Shown here: piece after piece, positions 32,883 to 64,000 of the stretch
How positions within the stretch are numbered: the stretch's first letter is position 1
Layout: every line of letters begins with the position of its first letter
Source of the DNA: Babylonia areolata
Taxonomy: Eukaryota > Mollusca > Gastropoda > Neogastropoda > Buccinidae
NCBI RefSeq assembly: GCF_041734735.1
Contig: NC_134888.1
Location: forward strand, 31,669,054 to 31,733,053
Length of the DNA: 64,000 nt
Direction: 5' to 3'
Position numbers and translations under genes: made by a program
The notes under the pieces: generated by a model
What the model saw: the letters and a program-made list of their open reading frames with translations, nothing else
Told to the model about the DNA's origin: nothing
Database searches by the model: none

Positions 32883-34630
32883 AATCGTAAAAGAAAAAAT
32901 ACTAAGGTTTGAGAAAAAAAGCAAGCAACATATTTTCACATAAAATGAGGAAAGAAAAGAAAGAAAACATTAGTATAAAACAATGAATTCACATTTATGT
33001 TAACAACATAGAGTACTGAATTTAGACAAGTGAATGAATTGGTCTATGGCATATAGATACACAGAGAGAGAGAGAGAGATCTGTTGCCAAGAAAAGATGT
33101 GTATGCTGAAAAGAAAGAAAAAAAAAGACAATCTGACTGCAGGGGAAAGTGACTGTTGACACATATCTCTTTCCCACTAAAATTAAAATAAAAGGAAAGA
33201 AAGAAGGTTTATGAAACAATGCAGACTTTAGCAAATAACATAGCACGACCTATGACACTGACATAAAATCTCTTTACAGTGATGTCAGATATGACACTAA
33301 CATAAAATCTCTTTACAAACGGCATGCCAAATATAACACTGACATAAATCTCTTTACAGTGACATGCAAATCTGACAAAATCTCTGTAACACTGACATGC
33401 CAAAACACAAAACAATAGTTATAAACAATCAATGGACAACAGTTGTTGGGTGATCAGAAACTATGTAGCAGGTAAAAAATTAATTACTCATGCCAAAATA
33501 ACAAGACATCACTGTGACACATCAGTTAACTTCTTCGGTAACCTATTTTTAAATTATTGATTGTGCAAATGGTGCATTCACAGTGTTTGCACTGGAATTG
33601 GATAATAAAAAAAACACCAAAAAAACTCAGCTGATAACAGATGAGATACTGGCAAAAGTTTTACATGAGTTTTTGAGAGACTTCTTTTTGTTCATTTATG
33701 CACTTTTTTTGTTCACTTATTTACTAGCAGTTCAAAGGGTAAAAAATGTTTTAAACTGACACAAACAATAAAAACTGAAATCAGCCAGTTTTTGTAGTTG
33801 TATTATGCACAATTTGAAAAGAAACGACATTGTAGGAATATAAACAAGCAACACATCTATACCACTATATTTCTCAACAAATTTTTAACAAGCCCACAGA
33901 ACTTGTCAACAACAAAAGTTAAAAAGTCTTCACATCATCACCATACAGTTTATCACAGAAAGGAACATGGCTGTCTAAATGTTACGGAGTGTCACAATAC
34001 AAAATACAAAACTGGGCTACTTAACAACTAAACAAGACACAATTTTTTGTCTCCAGCCTAACAGTGCACAGGCAAGTAAATTATTTACATTCTGTTTAAA
34101 ATACTTTTGGTCTCATTCTAAACTTGTGTCTAATAAATGCAAAGACATACATGTATATATGAGTTAATGATACTTGTGCAGGTTTCACAGTAAAATGTTT
34201 GTAGCCAAGATCGGACACTTCCCCCCAAAGCAATGTATTGTTCATTTTCTCCTGCGCAAGCTCACACATTCACTTATGCACATGCACACACACGTGCATT
34301 TGCGAGTACACATAAAATGCACTCTTCTGTCTGTTTCCATTTTGTAAACAATGCACTCAAACTGTCTCAAGGTTAGTTTCACATGCATTCATATTCTTTT
34401 ACAAAATTCAATGACAATGTATTGTTCTGTTTATATCCAGAGAGGTCAGACCCAGCAGGCTTACACACACACTCTCTTGGGTGGATATGCACACATTGGC
34501 GCGCGCGCACACACACACTCACTCACTCACACACACACACTCACTCAGACGTCCACACACTCACACACACACACATACTAATCAAAATATACACACACAC
34601 TCATCACTCACACAAACATACTGATACAAA
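32883..34630. other. intergenic DNA downstream of the minus-strand gene
   Basis: AT-rich. A three- to four-fold imperfect repeat with core ACACTGACATAAAATCTCTTTACA lies near 33255-33385. CA-rich microsatellite begins near 34270. No gene seen. Confidence 0.5.
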
Positions 34631-34636
34631 TTTATT
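34631..34636 (-). terminator. candidate polyadenylation signal of the minus-strand gene
   Basis: TTTATT on the plus strand reads AATAAA on the minus strand, about 95 nt after the stop codon at 34731. It is the closest canonical signal. Confidence 0.45.
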
Positions 34637-34730
34637 GATGCACACAGGCACACACACACAGCACTCACTCAAGGATACTCATACAAACTAACTCGTGCAC
34701 GCACACGCGCAAACACACCAGCACACACTT

Positions 34731-63109
<28,379 letters not shown>

Positions 63110-63237
63110 CTGATCGCAAAGAGAAGTGTTCACCATTGAACGCGCCAGTCCCCGCACGTAAGCATGGACCAGTGTTATTGATGAACACATCGGTCCTACA
63201 GTCAACCAGCTGTATCAGTTAACACGTACAAAGGAGT

Positions 63238-63520
63238 GGAGTGATGGCCTAGAGGTAACGCGCCCCCCTAGGAAGCGAGAAAATCTGAGCGCTCTGGTTC
63301 GAATCACGGCTCAGCCGCCGATATTTTCTCCCCCTCCACTAGACCTTGAGTGGTGGTCTGGATGCTAGTTATTCGGATGAGACGATAAACCGTGGTCCAG
63401 TGTGCAGCATGCACTTAGCGCACGTAAAAGAACCCACGGCAACAAAAGGGTTGTTCCTGGTAAAATTCTGGAGAAAAATCCACTTCGATAGGAAAAACAA
63501 ATAAAACTGCACGCAGGAAA
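63238..63520 (+). mobile_element. family A SINE, 3'-truncated
   Basis: Complete head (GGAGTGATGGCCTAGAGGTAA, GCTCTGGTTCGAATCACGG) and centre; stops after ACTGCACGCAGGAAA, before the 3' GGTGGCGCTG section. Confidence 0.86.
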
Positions 63521-63694
63521 TGGAGATGCTTGGTGTGGTGGCACACAGTTAAATTCTATACAGTACAAATATAGACAATGCATAAGCCATTCAGCTGATT
63601 TGCATACGCTCAGAAGCACACAATCTCAGCTGCATCAAATATCCATGCGTCCGCCATCAGTCTCCATTTCACACTCGTTATGAAAAAAAAAAAG

Positions 63695-63800
63695 ACTAAA
63701 AACATGTAAAACGACCTTGTCAAGTTGTCACAAAACTAAATAGACCCCCACCTCAGCGGCATCTTCAGCAATCCCATCACGATTCATCATCTTCAATTTC
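63695..63800 (+). mobile_element. family D body fragment
   Basis: GACCTTGTCAAGTTGTCACAAAACTAAATAGACCCCC..AGCGGCATCTTCAGCAATCCCATCA follows the end of the family D body, strongly worn. Confidence 0.5.
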
Positions 63801-63913
63801 AGTTTCTGAAGGTAGCGTCACTGTGTTCGGACAAATCCATATATGCTACACCACATCTGCTAGGCGGATGCCTGACCAGCAGCGTAACCCATCGCGCTTA
63901 GTCAGGCCTTGAG
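63801..63913 (-). mobile_element. family B element, minus strand
   Basis: Read on the minus strand: CTCAAGGCCTGACTAAGCGC .. GCATCCGCCTAGCAGATGTG .. CTTCAGAAACTG. The central stem shows one side of the paired change seen fully at 24802-24918. Confidence 0.82.
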
Positions 63914-64000
63914 TGCATGCATATATATTTATGTATCTATCACTTCCTTTGCGTTAGCTGTGCTTGACTATGTGTGTATACATATGTATGTGTACATAAC

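Overview
The window is nuclear DNA of an animal, most likely a mollusc and probably a gastropod. Spliced, intron-rich genes sit in a repeat-dense background: very long CA/TG and compound microsatellites, many tRNA-headed SINEs, non-LTR retrotransposon tails and short TTAA-flanked DNA elements. The mollusc assignment rests on the style of the repeats and is an inference. There are no operons, ribosome-binding sites or CRISPR arrays.

Layout. 0-9.8 kb: mostly repeats, plus one good minus-strand exon, the first coding exon of a tetraspanin (5429-5521), with an NRF-1-like motif upstream. 9846-10088 (+): CDC26, a small subunit of the anaphase-promoting complex. 16.9-28.2 kb (+): a complete five-exon trimethyllysine dioxygenase (TMLHE), the first enzyme of carnitine synthesis, 448 residues. 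28.2-34.7 kb: convergent intergenic stretch holding a piggyBac-derived element and other inverted-repeat elements. 34.7-63.1 kb (-): one large gene. I reconstructed 16 exons whose splice phases all agree; they encode the last ~985 residues of a five-span membrane protein with a large N-terminal ectodomain. I do not recognise its family. Its 5' end lies beyond the right edge.

The most striking signal is a pattern, not a gene. In both TMLHE and the membrane-protein gene, minisatellite arrays sit exactly on exon-intron boundaries, and in most of them the repeat unit is a copy of the boundary itself: the last or first bases of the exon plus the 5' or 3' splice site. Units are about 22, 25, 27, 35, 42, 45, 48, 63, 70, 80 and 103 bp, unrelated in sequence, so each array arose separately. 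About a dozen of the roughly 38 splice sites in the two genes show this. One array (63-bp unit) stays open in the exon's frame, so use of distal donors would add 21-residue modules.

Repeat family labels used below are mine. Family A: SINE whose head carries A box TGGCCTAGAGG and B box GGTTCGAATC. Family B: ~110-bp element bounded by CTCAAGG/CCTTGAG with conserved hairpins and no tRNA head. Family C: SINE with head ATAGCCGAGTGGTTA. Family D: SINE with head TGGCGAAGTGGTTAG, often fused to a ~450-bp second half.
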